Shown: positions 54,478-63,794 of the stretch, one piece after another | Numbering within the stretch: the stretch's first letter is position 1 | How the letters are laid out: every line of letters starts with the position of its first letter | Origin: Rhizobium grahamii | GTDB lineage: Bacteria > Pseudomonadota > Alphaproteobacteria > Rhizobiales > Rhizobiaceae | Assembly (NCBI RefSeq): GCF_009498215.1 | Contig: NZ_CP043499.1 | Coordinates: 682,001-746,000, forward strand | Length of the DNA stretch: 64,000 bases | Direction: 5' to 3' | Notes under the pieces: generated by a model | Seen by the model: the letters and a program-made list of their open reading frames with translations, nothing else | The model's database searches: none | Told to the model about the DNA's origin: nothing | Made by a program: the position numbers and the translations under genes

Positions 54478-55371
54478 ATGAACTTTCGGCGGCGTATTCC
54501 ATCCCTGACCGCGCTGTTGACTCTCGAGGCCGTGCTTCGGCATCGGAGCTTCACGGCGGCAGCCGTTGAACTGGGCGTTACCCAGGCAGCAGTGAGCCGC
54601 CAGATCGCCGTCCTTGAAGAGGAGCTCGGCTTGGATCTCTTCGTACGAAAGCATCGCGCGATCGAGCCTACTCCGCCTTGTCTTACGCTCGGCACGACAT
54701 TGGCGCAGAGCTTCGCCAATATCGCGGATACGGTTGACGGGGTAAGATCGTCCCAGCAAGGCGTGGTCACCATTGGAGCCTCGGTGGCGTTCTCTTCGTT
54801 CTGGCTTTTGCCACGGCTCGCAGAGTTTCGACGGGAGAATGCCGGCGTGCAGATCAGGGTGATTTCCCAGGATGCCAGGATCGATCTAGATGCCGGCGGT
54901 GTCGACATAGCCATAAGATATGGAAGGCCGCCTTTCACCGACGCCAAGATCGTCGCATCGCAGGAGGACTTCGTCGTTCCAGTATGTTCGCCGGACTATC
55001 AGCGACGGAGACAGCCTGGTGAACTCTCAGGCGCCGACGAGTTCATCGAGACGGATGCGCAAGACAGAACCTGGCTTTCCTGGGCGCATTGGGTCGAGGA
55101 AACGGGGCGCGATCTCCGAGTTAGACCCCATCTACGCTTTAGTCATTACACGGAGACGATCGCGGCTGCTCGGGCAGGGCAGGGGATAGCGCTCGGGTGG
55201 CGGCTTCTCGTTCAGACGTTCCTCGATGATGGAACCCTGGTCGCTCTCGAGGAGGCTAAGATGCCGACAGTGGAGAGGTTCCATGTTCTTCTTCCGGCAA
55301 AGACGCGAAGAAGCGATTCAGCTGAACATGCAGCGACCTGGCTTGCCAATGCATTGACCCACCAACGTTAG
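54478..55371 (+). CDS. LysR-family transcriptional regulator
   Basis: A 297-aa protein starting at ATG 54478 (TTG 54475 is possible). The HTH is RHRSFTAAAVELGVTQAAVSRQIAVLEEELG, and the effector domain follows GcvA-like patterns (IGASVAFSSFWLLPRLAEFR and GVDIAIRYGRPP). It is divergent from the Rieske operon, 109 bp from its start codon, the normal place for a LysR activator of that operon. The Rieske operon lacks the TGTACA element, so it may be controlled here rather than by TetR. Confidence 0.88.
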   Translation: MNFRRRIPSLTALLTLEAVLRHRSFTAAAVELGVTQAAVSRQIAVLEEELGLDLFVRKHRAIEPTPPCLTLGTTLAQSFANIADTVDGVRSSQQGVVTIGASVAFSSFWLLPRLAEFRRENAGVQIRVISQDARIDLDAGGVDIAIRYGRPPFTDAKIVASQEDFVVPVCSPDYQRRRQPGELSGADEFIETDAQDRTWLSWAHWVEETGRDLRVRPHLRFSHYTETIAAARAGQGIALGWRLLVQTFLDDGTLVALEEAKMPTVERFHVLLPAKTRRSDSAEHAATWLANALTHQR

Positions 55372-55405
55372 GTCCTCCAATACGAGGCCGGCTTTCCTCT
55401 TCCGG

Positions 55406-57307
55406 CTAGATGACTGTCTGCAGGCCTAGTTCGACGACCCTGCCAGACGGCAGACCGAAATAGTCAGTTGCGGTTCCGGCATTTCGTGCAAGCGCGATGA
55501 AGAGCCGATCCTGCCAGAACGGCATGCCTCCTTTTTTTGAAGGCAGGATTGTTCGTCGCGACAGGAAGAAGGACGTTGACATGATGTCGAAGCTTAGGCC
55601 GAGCTTTCGCGCGAGAGCAAGGACGCGCGGAATGTTCGGTGTCTCCATGTAGCCGAACGTGATCACGAGCCGGCTGAACAGCGGATTGAAGCTTTCCAGG
55701 AATATCTTGTCGTCGTCGGGAACGAATGGAGTTGCCGCGGTCACGACGCTGAGGATGATGTTCTGTTCGTGAAGTACCTTGTAATGCTTCAAGCTGTGCA
55801 GCAGCGCCGTCGGTGCGCCCTCGACATCGCTCGTCAGGAAAATCGCGGTGCCCGGGACCGTCGGCGGCTTCTTTTGCGCGAGCCTGTCGATGATCGAACG
55901 CAACGGGATCTCGTCAGCCCGCGTTCGCGCGGCAAGCAACCGCCTGCCGGAAATCCAGGTCTGCATCATCAGACCCATGATCGACGCCACGGTGATCGGA
56001 ACCCAGCCGCCATCGGGAAACTTCGCGATGTTGGCGGCAAAGAAACCGGTATCGATAAGGAGAAGCGGAACGATGACTGCCGCCGCACTAAGCATCTTCC
56101 AATTCCACACATGCCGCATGACAACAAACAGCAGGATGCTGGTAATCAGCATTTCGCCGGTAACCGCGATGCCGTAGGCCGCCGACAGTCCGCTCGAGCT
56201 CCTGAAATACAGGACCAACGCCACTACGAAAACAAAGAGGAACGAATTGACCTGCGGGATAAAAATCTGGCCGGAGTGGGTTTCGGACGTGTGGAGAATC
56301 TGCATGCGCGGCAGGAGGTTAAGGTGCATGGCCTGCCGGACGAGGGAGTAGGCGCCCGATATCACCGCCTGGCTGGCGATCACCGTCGCCGCAGTGGCAA
56401 GGCATACGATCGGCACGCGCGCCCAATCCGGATGCATCCCGAAGAACGGATGTGAGGCCATGTCCGGATTTGCCAGTACGAAAGCGCCCTGGCCGAAATA
56501 GTTGAGGAGAAGGCACGGGAAAACGAACACAAACCACGCGATGACTATCGGTCGCCGGCCGAAATGCCCAAGATCGACGTAGAGTGCCTCGGCACCGGTG
56601 ACCGCCAGGAACACCGCGCCCAGAACCGTGATGGCGAGGCCGACGTTGTTGCCAGCGTATTGGATGGCGTGAATTGGGTTGATGGCTCCGAGGATCGCCG
56701 GATCGTCCAGAATGTGGATGCCGCCGCTGATCCCAAGGACGGCGAACCAAAGCGCCATCACGGGACCGAACACGGCTGCCACCCCGCCAGTTCCAAAACG
56801 CTGGATGATGAACAGCATCGCGATGATCGTCAGCGTGATCGGCACCACCCAATGCGAGAGCGCCGGTGCAACGACCTGGATGCCTTCGACGGCTGACAGG
56901 ACCGAGATAGCAGGCGTGATGATCGCGTCGCCGAGAAAGAGGGAAGCGCCAGCGACGCCCAACACCATAATCCAGAGAGGTCGGCCCGGAATGCTTTCGC
57001 GGGCGAGGGTCATCAGGGAAAGTGTGCCGCCTTCGCCATGGTTGTCCGCCTTGAGGACGAAGGTCACGTATTTCACTGTCACCACGACCGTGAGAGCCCA
57101 GACGATCAATGAAAGGATGCCGAACACGTTGTCGCGATGCGAACCCAGTCCCGCCGTCGCGTGCAGCGCCTCTCGAAATGCATAAAGCGGGCTCGTGCCG
57201 ATATCGCCGTAAACGACGCCAAGTGCGGCAAGCACGAGTGGCGCAGTTCCGCTGCTGGTTTCATGTCCGATTTCCGGGTCTTCGGAACGAAGCTGCGGAT
57301 AGGTCAA
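55406..57307 (-). CDS. kup: Low-affinity potassium transport protein Kup
   Basis: A 633-aa protein with about twelve helices and a C-terminal cytoplasmic domain, the standard Kup length. The N-terminus has LAALGVVYGDIGTSPLYAFREAL, the diagnostic Kup motif, and later ALYVDLGHFGRRPIVIAW. It imports K+ with protons. The start is TTG 57307, with AAGGA eight bases upstream. It converges on the LysR gene. A GC-rich imperfect hairpin (55387-55404) lies between the two ends. Confidence 0.93.
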   Translation of the reverse strand: MTYPQLRSEDPEIGHETSSGTAPLVLAALGVVYGDIGTSPLYAFREALHATAGLGSHRDNVFGILSLIVWALTVVVTVKYVTFVLKADNHGEGGTLSLMTLARESIPGRPLWIMVLGVAGASLFLGDAIITPAISVLSAVEGIQVVAPALSHWVVPITLTIIAMLFIIQRFGTGGVAAVFGPVMALWFAVLGISGGIHILDDPAILGAINPIHAIQYAGNNVGLAITVLGAVFLAVTGAEALYVDLGHFGRRPIVIAWFVFVFPCLLLNYFGQGAFVLANPDMASHPFFGMHPDWARVPIVCLATAATVIASQAVISGAYSLVRQAMHLNLLPRMQILHTSETHSGQIFIPQVNSFLFVFVVALVLYFRSSSGLSAAYGIAVTGEMLITSILLFVVMRHVWNWKMLSAAAVIVPLLLIDTGFFAANIAKFPDGGWVPITVASIMGLMMQTWISGRRLLAARTRADEIPLRSIIDRLAQKKPPTVPGTAIFLTSDVEGAPTALLHSLKHYKVLHEQNIILSVVTAATPFVPDDDKIFLESFNPLFSRLVITFGYMETPNIPRVLALARKLGLSFDIMSTSFFLSRRTILPSKKGGMPFWQDRLFIALARNAGTATDYFGLPSGRVVELGLQTVI

Positions 57308-57660
57308 ACGGGCGGTCCTTGATCGAAAATGCGAGCACTTAGGCTGAGCTTGTATGCAAATCGGCAGGCATTGGCAAACTGACGGCAGTCGAGACCGGCG
57401 ATCCGCTATGGAGACAGAGCCGCGCCTTCGACTCGGTCCTCCATGACCGGCTTTGCTTCATGCTATGGCACACGCTGCATCAAAACGAGTTTCCCGATGG
57501 AGCCCATACATGCGCCGAGCTGAGTTCTCTCCGGTGCACTTGATTGCTTGTGGTGGAAGAAAAGAGCTGTTGATTGAAACGGTCTTCAAACAGCTCGTGT
57601 TGGAACTCTATATCCCCGGAAACAATGGTTTCAGGTCGAACCGGCACGGCGCGGACGTCC
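57308..57660. other. Intergenic region, no supported gene
   Basis: About 350 bp between kup and rsgA, both on the minus strand. A short + strand frame at 57453-57707 overlaps the end of rsgA and has no motif. I see no gene; the region should hold the kup promoter. Confidence 0.5.
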
Positions 57661-58671
57661 TTAATATTTCTTCTTGCGAACGATCTTGTTGCCACGTGGC
57701 CCGCTGATGGCCGGTGTTCTATCGCGATTTTCGACGACGAGGCTTCGCCAGCGTTCAAGACGGTCGGCGGCTAAAGTACCGCTCTTGACGGCAGCCTGAA
57801 CTGCGCAGCCCGGTTCATGGGCATGGGTGCAGTCGCGAAACCGGCAAAACGTCGCCAACTCCGTGATATCGGAAAAGTGCGTATCTATTCCGTCTGTGAC
57901 GTCGCTGACGTGGAGCGTTCTGATCCCTGGCGTATCGATGACCCATCCACCGCCTGGAATTGCATGCAGCGACCGCGCCGTGGTGGTGTGGCGGCCCTGT
58001 GCGTCGTACTCCCGGATGGTGCCGGTCTTCTGCTTGGTGTCGGATCCAACCAAGGTGTTTACGAGGGTCGATTTTCCAACTCCGGAGGACCCCACCAACG
58101 CGATTGTCTGACCAACGCCGTACCAGGGCTTCAAGAGGGAGGCGGCGTCGGCCGAGCGCCCGTTGAGTGCGATGACAGGAAGGTCATGCTGCAGCGCCTC
58201 GGCCTGAGACTGGAACTCGCCAATATCTTTCGCCATATCGGCCTTGGTCAGCACAACGACCGGATTGCTGCCGGCCTGCTTGGCCATGATCAGATAGCGT
58301 TCCAATCGCTCGGGATCGAAATCGGCGTTGCACGAAGTAACGATCAACAACGTATCAACGTTCGCAGCAACCAACTGCTGGCCGTGTCCGCCTTCGGTCC
58401 GTCGCTGAAACACGCTTTTCCGCTCGAGGCGTTTGACAAGCATGTCGGTCAGTGGATCGGCCATAATCCAATCGCCCACCGCAAAGTCAGCGGTACTGCT
58501 GTGGGGCGGGAGTTGCAGTCCGACTGGCCCGTTGACATCGATCGCTTCAATCCGTGCTCGATGTACCGAGGCGACACGCCTGGGGACGAGGCCTGCTTCC
58601 CCAGGTCCGATTTGATAGGCGAAGAACTCGGACCAGCCAAGCTGTTCCAGCGTTGAATGAAAGGGGGTCAA
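57661..58671 (-). CDS. rsgA: Ribosome small-subunit-dependent GTPase A
   Basis: A 336-aa circularly permuted GTPase. Order: OB domain, then G4 VLTKADM, G1 GSSGVGKSTLVNTLVG, G3 DTPGIR, and the zinc knuckle C-x-F-R-D-C-T-H-A-H-E-P-G-C near residues 278-291. It helps mature the 30S subunit. The start is TTG 58671; an in-frame TAA two codons upstream rules out any longer protein. The C-terminus is basic. Confidence 0.93.
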   Translation of the reverse strand: MTPFHSTLEQLGWSEFFAYQIGPGEAGLVPRRVASVHRARIEAIDVNGPVGLQLPPHSSTADFAVGDWIMADPLTDMLVKRLERKSVFQRRTEGGHGQQLVAANVDTLLIVTSCNADFDPERLERYLIMAKQAGSNPVVVLTKADMAKDIGEFQSQAEALQHDLPVIALNGRSADAASLLKPWYGVGQTIALVGSSGVGKSTLVNTLVGSDTKQKTGTIREYDAQGRHTTTARSLHAIPGGGWVIDTPGIRTLHVSDVTDGIDTHFSDITELATFCRFRDCTHAHEPGCAVQAAVKSGTLAADRLERWRSLVVENRDRTPAISGPRGNKIVRKKKY

Positions 58672-59101
58672 ATTTTATCTCGCATTCGGTACGACAGCTG
58701 TGCGGAGTGGCTGGGGTGTGCTCGCAGCGTTTTGCCTAGCTTTGCGGATCGCGCTTTGACAACGGCACATTTGCGTCCCTCGTGCTTTTGCTTGGAAACG
58801 TTTGCAGCTAATTACCCCCTAAAGCCGCAAACAGCCAGCTATAAAACAAAGCGTCGACGTAAGAGCACGCCTGGTGTATGCACGGATTATCGATGCTTTG
58901 TTTGCCGATGCTTGTTTTGGCTGCGCTCTGCGCCTCTTGATCAACTCTCACTTTCAAAAGTCGACAGACCGCTGTGCGTGGCTCGGTCGGAATTGGTGTA
59001 TGTAGCGCATTGGTCTGTGATGACCGTTACCGCTATCTACAAAGCTCCGTGCTACACGGCGGGTATTTGCTAATTAAACCTGTCTCTGAAAAGGGAATCT
59101 A
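58672..59101. other. Intergenic region, no supported gene
   Basis: About 430 bp before the DUF6481-type gene. A 138-codon open frame overlaps the start of rsgA but is Cys/Arg-rich with no motif, and I do not support it. The area near 58800-58860 is AT-richer and may be a promoter. Confidence 0.45.
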
Positions 59102-59482
59102 TTGAAATTTTCGAACGACAACAGCTTTGCCGAGCGCCGCAAGTCGGCGGCGAAATCCAAGCAGGACCTTCTGGCGAAGTTCAAATCTGCGCCGAAGCCA
59201 ACGGACCCTGACATGCAGGAAAGGCTTGCTGCGCGCGATGCGGTCGCTGCTGCGAGGACCGCACGTCGTGCCGAGCGCGATGCTTCGAAGGCGGAGGAAA
59301 ATAATCGCCTGTTGATAGAAGTCGCGGCTTTCGCCATGGCGGCGGAGGCGCAGGAAAAGGCCGAAGCTGAGGCCCGACAGGCGGAAATCGACGCTCGCGC
59401 TTCCCGCATCGTGGCCGATGAAGCCGCACGCAAGGCCGAGCGCGATCGCCGCTATGCGGCACGCAAGGCTCGTCGCGCCTGA
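59102..59482 (+). CDS. DUF6481-type Ala/Arg/Glu-rich protein
   Basis: A 126-aa highly charged, helical, coiled-coil-like protein beginning at TTG 59102. It starts MKFSNDNSFAERRKSAAKSKQ and continues with repeats of Ala, Arg and Glu up to a basic C-terminus, as in the DUF6481 proteins common in rhizobia. Function unknown, possibly nucleic-acid associated. Its TGA overlaps the ATG of the desaturase gene (TGATG), so translation is probably coupled. Confidence 0.65.
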   Translation: MKFSNDNSFAERRKSAAKSKQDLLAKFKSAPKPTDPDMQERLAARDAVAAARTARRAERDASKAEENNRLLIEVAAFAMAAEAQEKAEAEARQAEIDARASRIVADEAARKAERDRRYAARKARRA

Positions 59483-60594
59483 TGCCCGAAAACTCATATG
59501 CAATCCTGGACTTGGCGAACTCCACCCCTGAACTCAGGAAGGGCTCGCATCAGATGAACTCTCAAGCCCGCCGACAAAACTCGCCGGAGCAGGATACAGC
59601 TGGTGCCTGGCTAAAGATTCTTGCGCAATACCGGCAGCCGCGATTTGGCCGCAGCGTGTTTGAGCTCCTGATAACGGTTGTACCGTTCGCTGCGTTTTGG
59701 GCCGGCGCCTGTATTTCCATCATTCACGGTTGGTGGCTGGGCGGCATCCTTGTTCTGCCGGCTGCGGCTTTCCTGCTCCGGCTCTTCATGATCCAGCACG
59801 ACTGTGGGCACGGTTCGTTCTTCGCGCGGCGGAGATTGGACACATGGACGGGGCGTGTGGTCGGCGTTCTTACTCTAACGCCTTACGATTACTGGCGGCG
59901 TGCGCATGCCGAACATCATGCCTCTGCCGGCAATCTCGATGAACGGGGAGTGGGCGACATCGCCACACTAACGGTCGCAGAATATCGCGCCCTGTCTCCG
60001 GCGCGGAGGCTCGGATACCGGCTTTATAGGCATCCGCTTGTCATGTTCGGCATAGGTCCTGCCTGGCTGTTCCTTCTGAAACAGCGTCTGCCGATCGGTA
60101 TGATGGGAGCCGAAGTCTTGCCTTGGGTCTCCACAATGGCAACCAATCTGGCGATCGCGTTCGTCACTGCCTTGATGATATGGGCCGTGGGGCTTGTACC
60201 CTTCCTCGTGGTCCATCTTCCTGTTGTATTGTTGGCGGGAGCTGCCGGCGTCTGGCTGTTTTACGTGCAGCACCAGTTCGAGGAAACGCATTGGTCAAAG
60301 GCGGGAGAATGGCAATTTCCTCAAGCCGCCCTGCATGGCGCGTCGCATTATGACCTTCCGCTGGTGCTTCGATGGCTGACGGGAAACATCGGCGTCCATC
60401 ACGTTCATCATCTTTCGAGCCGAATTCCGTATTACCGTCTTCCAGAAGTCCTACGCGATCATCCGGAGCTGGCAGGCATTGGCCGCATAACATTACGGGA
60501 AAGCTTCGGATGCGTGCGACTTGCGTTGTGGGATGAGCGGCAGGGAAGGCTAGTTTCTTTCCGAGAGGCCCGGAAAGCCGCGGCGCACCAATAG
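59482..60594 (+). CDS. Fatty acid desaturase family protein
   Basis: A 370-aa membrane protein with the three His boxes of the acyl-lipid desaturases: HDCGHGS (about 110), HAEHHA (about 143) and HHVHH (about 314). Four or more helices lie between them. It would introduce a double bond into a fatty acyl chain of membrane lipids, perhaps in cold adaptation. ATG 59482 overlaps the previous stop; an ATG at 59554 would remove 24 nonhydrophobic residues and is equally possible. Confidence 0.87.
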   Translation: MPENSYAILDLANSTPELRKGSHQMNSQARRQNSPEQDTAGAWLKILAQYRQPRFGRSVFELLITVVPFAAFWAGACISIIHGWWLGGILVLPAAAFLLRLFMIQHDCGHGSFFARRRLDTWTGRVVGVLTLTPYDYWRRAHAEHHASAGNLDERGVGDIATLTVAEYRALSPARRLGYRLYRHPLVMFGIGPAWLFLLKQRLPIGMMGAEVLPWVSTMATNLAIAFVTALMIWAVGLVPFLVVHLPVVLLAGAAGVWLFYVQHQFEETHWSKAGEWQFPQAALHGASHYDLPLVLRWLTGNIGVHHVHHLSSRIPYYRLPEVLRDHPELAGIGRITLRESFGCVRLALWDERQGRLVSFREARKAAAHQ

Positions 60595-60613
60595 CATCCA
60601 ACTAGACTTCCAC

Positions 60614-60634
60614 CGCCGGGGTAAGCCCCCGGCG
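60614..60634 (+). terminator. Terminator-like hairpin after the desaturase gene
   Basis: CGCCGGGG and CCCCGGCG form an 8-bp stem with a 5-base loop about 20 bases after the stop. The following sequence (CGCTAGTCC) has no T run, so strength is uncertain. Confidence 0.55.
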
Positions 60635-60645
60635 CGCTAGTCCAC

Positions 60646-61161
60646 TTGCTGCTCGTTAGTCGCGCTCCATCTACCAAGCATGAACCGATCGTTGAAACAA
60701 TTCTCCCGGATAGCAGGCCTGCCGACGCTATGCTGCATGGCGGACGCATTCGACAGGTTGGGGCGATCTGCTACAGAACTGGCGCCAGCGGGATCGAAAT
60801 CCTTCTAATCACGACGCGCGATACCGGCCGCTGGACGATACCTAAAGGATGGCCGATCAACGGCAAGGCCTCACACCGAGCCGCCGAACAGGAAGCCTTT
60901 GAAGAAGCCGGCGCAAAGGGACCGGCCAGCGGAATCATCTTCGGTCGATATGCCTACGTGAAGGTTCTTTCGACGCGCATGCGGGTCGATGCGGTGGTCG
61001 ACGTCCATCTGCTGGAGGTCCGACGCATGGCGCCTCGCTTTCCGGAACGCGGACAGCGAAAGCAGGCTTGGCTGTCGCCACAAGAGGCCGCGTTGCGGGT
61101 CAAGGAGCCAGCCCTCAAGCGTCTGCTCTCGCGGGTTCACCGGTCAGTCAAGGCTTGGTGA
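60646..61161 (+). CDS. Nudix hydrolase
   Basis: A protein of 171 residues from the first start, although a start at ATG 60730 would give 143. It has VGAICYRTG, WTIPKGWP and a variant Nudix box (GKASHRAAEQEAFEEAGAKG), as in diadenosine/diphosphoinositol polyphosphate-type hydrolases. The Arg of the usual REAxEE is a Gln here (EQEAFEEAG), so activity may differ. Function is probably house-cleaning of a nucleotide or inositol phosphate. Confidence 0.72.
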   Translation: MLLVSRAPSTKHEPIVETILPDSRPADAMLHGGRIRQVGAICYRTGASGIEILLITTRDTGRWTIPKGWPINGKASHRAAEQEAFEEAGAKGPASGIIFGRYAYVKVLSTRMRVDAVVDVHLLEVRRMAPRFPERGQRKQAWLSPQEAALRVKEPALKRLLSRVHRSVKAW

Positions 61162-61269
61162 GATAAATCATTTGTTAATAATGGTTTGCCGAGATTATTT
61201 AATGCCGTACCAGAGCAGGGAACGATCCTCAAGGACGAAACGTCTACGACGGGATCATGGAGGCACGCC

Positions 61270-61455
61270 GTGGAACAGCCGCGAGACATACCGGTACTGG
61301 TCAATGTCGTAATCGGCGCCTTGTCCGGATATGCGTCCGCCGAGATCACGTTGATGTGCCCGTTGTCGGGCCCTCTTTACGCAGGCGTCGTATTTCTACT
61401 CATTCTCTTGATGACGAGCTTTGCGATCAAGACGATGAAACAATTCTGGCAATAG
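61270..61455 (+). CDS. Small membrane protein, hypothetical
   Basis: From GTG 61270, which has GGAGG seven bases upstream, the product is 61 aa with two hydrophobic helices (VLVNVVIGALSGYA and PLYAGVVFLLILLMTSFAI). The longer open frame from TTG 61186 lacks a ribosome site. No family recognised. Confidence 0.5.
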   Translation: MEQPRDIPVLVNVVIGALSGYASAEITLMCPLSGPLYAGVVFLLILLMTSFAIKTMKQFWQ

Positions 61456-61533
61456 CGTGCAACCGGTCCGACCGGTGACGCATTGGCCTTGAGCTTACGA
61501 AGCAGTTTGGAACGCCTTTGCGGCTCAAGCTGC

Positions 61534-61938
61534 TTAATTGCCGCCTTGATCCGTCGCCAGACTTTTCACCAACGCGATGATCGATCTTCTCACTTGCTCA
61601 TCGCGGATCTTGACGAAGGCGACGTTCAGCGCGAATCCCTCCGAAGACCGGACGAGCTGTTCGATCGCCTGGACTTCGACCATTTTGGTCGTCTGGTCCC
61701 CTTCGACTTGTCCGAAGAGGGCGGCCGGTGTTGTGCCCAAAGCATGCGCGATCTGCTGCAAGCGGCTCGAGCCGACGCGGTTCATGCCCTTCTCGTATTT
61801 CTGGACCTGCTGGAAGGTAACGCCCAGTTTCTCGCCAAGCGATGTCTGCGACATGCCAAGAACCTTGCGGCGCATCTTGATCCTTGCCCCAACTTCGGAG
61901 TCGATTTTGGCGGCGGTGTTGTTCGATGTTCTTGGCAT
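61534..61938 (-). CDS. XRE-family HTH regulator
   Basis: A 134-aa protein with an N-terminal HTH_3 domain: RIKMRRKVLGMSQTSLGEKL, VTFQQVQKYEKGMNRVGSSRLQQIA. This pattern is the rhizobial PraR/SinR-like group of regulators, which are numerous and control processes such as quorum sensing or biofilm. The rest is a helical C-terminal segment without known domain. It is convergent with the 61.3-kb membrane protein gene. Confidence 0.83.
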   Translation of the reverse strand: MPRTSNNTAAKIDSEVGARIKMRRKVLGMSQTSLGEKLGVTFQQVQKYEKGMNRVGSSRLQQIAHALGTTPAALFGQVEGDQTTKMVEVQAIEQLVRSSEGFALNVAFVKIRDEQVRRSIIALVKSLATDQGGN

Positions 61939-62245
61939 AGGCGTCCATTGCAGGTCTTCCGGTAACAGGATTCTACATGGAGTGCCCGGACGTTAGCTAG
62001 ATCGGACTAAGGTCCGGGGTGCCAGCAAAGACGACGTCACTTGTAACACTGCAGCCTGCGCTGCAGTCTTGGCGTGTGAACAGCGCGACAATATCGCCTG
62101 ACGAGAAATAAAGCTTGAAACAAGCGGCGCTGAGGTTGCAAATACTACGACCTTAAGTAGATTGTCATATACTGCGGATAAATATCGAATATCGCGACGG
62201 CCAAGCGCGGCCAGTCTAATCAAACTCAATCCATTCCGGTCCGAC

Positions 62246-63469
62246 ATGGTTGCATTAGCTACTCGCCAAAGCGCAGAAGAATCCATTCTAGATCTGGAGA
62301 ATTTGATACTCAGCATTTCCATGGCTCGGGGATTGGCGGAGATCATGTCCGCGGTACGCCTTGCGGCAAGAAGGCTGGTTGGTGCGGATGGCATCACGTT
62401 TGTCCTGCGCGAAGATGGGCTTTGTCACTATGCCGACGAAGACGCCATTGCGCCCCTTTGGAAGGGGCAGCGGTTTCCGCTTGAACAGTGCATATCGGGA
62501 TGGACGATCCTTAATCGCCAGCCCGCGATCGTTGACGATATCTATGCGGACAATCGTATACCGCATGCCGCGTATCGACCGACCTTCGTACGCAGCCTGG
62601 TCATGATGCCAGTCAGGGAAGAGGATCCCGTCGGGGCTATCGGCGCATACTGGGCGAAGCAGCACGTTCCGAGCGCAGAAAGTGTGCATATACTTCGGCG
62701 TATTGCAAACAGTGCAGCGGTTGGCATGACCAACGTAGCACTGATCAATTCTCTGGCTACTTCACGAGAAGAGGCTCTGCGTGCCAAGGATGCCATTATT
62801 CTTGCAATGGCGTCGCTGGCCGAAACCCGTGACAATGAAACGGGGAACCATATTCGTCGAACGCAGCACTACATTCGCGTTCTGGCCGAGGCCGCACGTG
62901 CGCATCCTGCATTCAGGTCGGAACTGAGCGAGGCGCTGGTCGAACTCCTGTACAAGTCGGCGCCGCTCCACGATATCGGCAAGGTCGGTATTCCTGACCG
63001 GATTCTGCTGAAGCCTGGAAGGCTCAGCACGGACGAATTCGCGATCATGAAAACCCATTGCGAGCTCGGCATGTTGGCAATCGCAAATGCACAGCAGCAT
63101 CTCGGCGTGTCGAGTAACTTCTTGAGTGTTGCCCAACAGATTGTCCTTACCCATCACGAAAAGTGGGACGGCTCGGGATATCCCCTTGGGCTGAAAGGGC
63201 AGAGCATTCCGCTCGCCGGGCGTCTTATGGCTGTCGCCGATGTCTATGACGCACTCGTCTCGGAACGGATCTATAAATCAGCCATACCTCACGCCGAGGC
63301 GGTCGCGATCATCCTCGCGGAAAAGGGAAAGCACTTCGATCCGGAGCTGATCGACGTCTTCGAAACCGTTGCTCCTCGCTTCAACGAGATCCATGAACGG
63401 TTCATGGATGGTAGGAATAGAGTTGAAGAGGAGATGGACGACCATTCCGGAGCATCGGCGGCCGTTTGA
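62246..63469 (+). CDS. GAF-HD-GYP cyclic-di-GMP phosphodiesterase
   Basis: From ATG 62246 the product is 407 aa (an earlier TTG at 62162 adds 28 residues). A GAF domain occupies about residues 30-180 (ITFVLREDGLCHYADE and VRSLVMMPVREEDPVGAIGAYW). The HD-GYP domain follows, with HDIGKVGIPDRILLKPG and HHEKWDGSGYPLGLKG, all its metal and GYP residues intact, so it should hydrolyse c-di-GMP in response to a ligand bound by GAF. No kinase or cyclase partner is next to it. Confidence 0.87.
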   Translation: MVALATRQSAEESILDLENLILSISMARGLAEIMSAVRLAARRLVGADGITFVLREDGLCHYADEDAIAPLWKGQRFPLEQCISGWTILNRQPAIVDDIYADNRIPHAAYRPTFVRSLVMMPVREEDPVGAIGAYWAKQHVPSAESVHILRRIANSAAVGMTNVALINSLATSREEALRAKDAIILAMASLAETRDNETGNHIRRTQHYIRVLAEAARAHPAFRSELSEALVELLYKSAPLHDIGKVGIPDRILLKPGRLSTDEFAIMKTHCELGMLAIANAQQHLGVSSNFLSVAQQIVLTHHEKWDGSGYPLGLKGQSIPLAGRLMAVADVYDALVSERIYKSAIPHAEAVAIILAEKGKHFDPELIDVFETVAPRFNEIHERFMDGRNRVEEEMDDHSGASAAV

Positions 63470-63794
63470 CGGCTGATTTCCAGATGGTTGGCGGTCGCGG
63501 CACTATGTTGCAAGAATTGGTGCGTTCGAGCAGCTGCTCGTGACACGGCTGGGTTCGGAGGCGGTCATCGACCTTAGTCAACGGGCGGTCGGAAACGCAG
63601 GGCGCGCTGGCGACATCACTCGGACATATGCTGTCGCATTCGTCAGAAGTAGAACTTGGTTCGAAGCCGCTCACGGGTCGGTGCCATTGCAAAAGGTAGG
63701 GCAGTGGATTTCGACCACCGTCACATGTAAACTTCGGGCACTCGGACAGGCGTAGTCACCCAAAGATCTTGACCCCGCAGGAGCGGTCGCCGCT
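63470..63794. other. Intergenic region, no supported gene
   Basis: About 325 bp. Open frames at 63540-63755 (+) and 63402-63692 (-) overlap antisense, and neither shows a motif. Confidence 0.45.

Noticed and set aside
63540..63755. 71-codon frame near the right end
   Set aside because: No motif and antisense to another equally weak frame.
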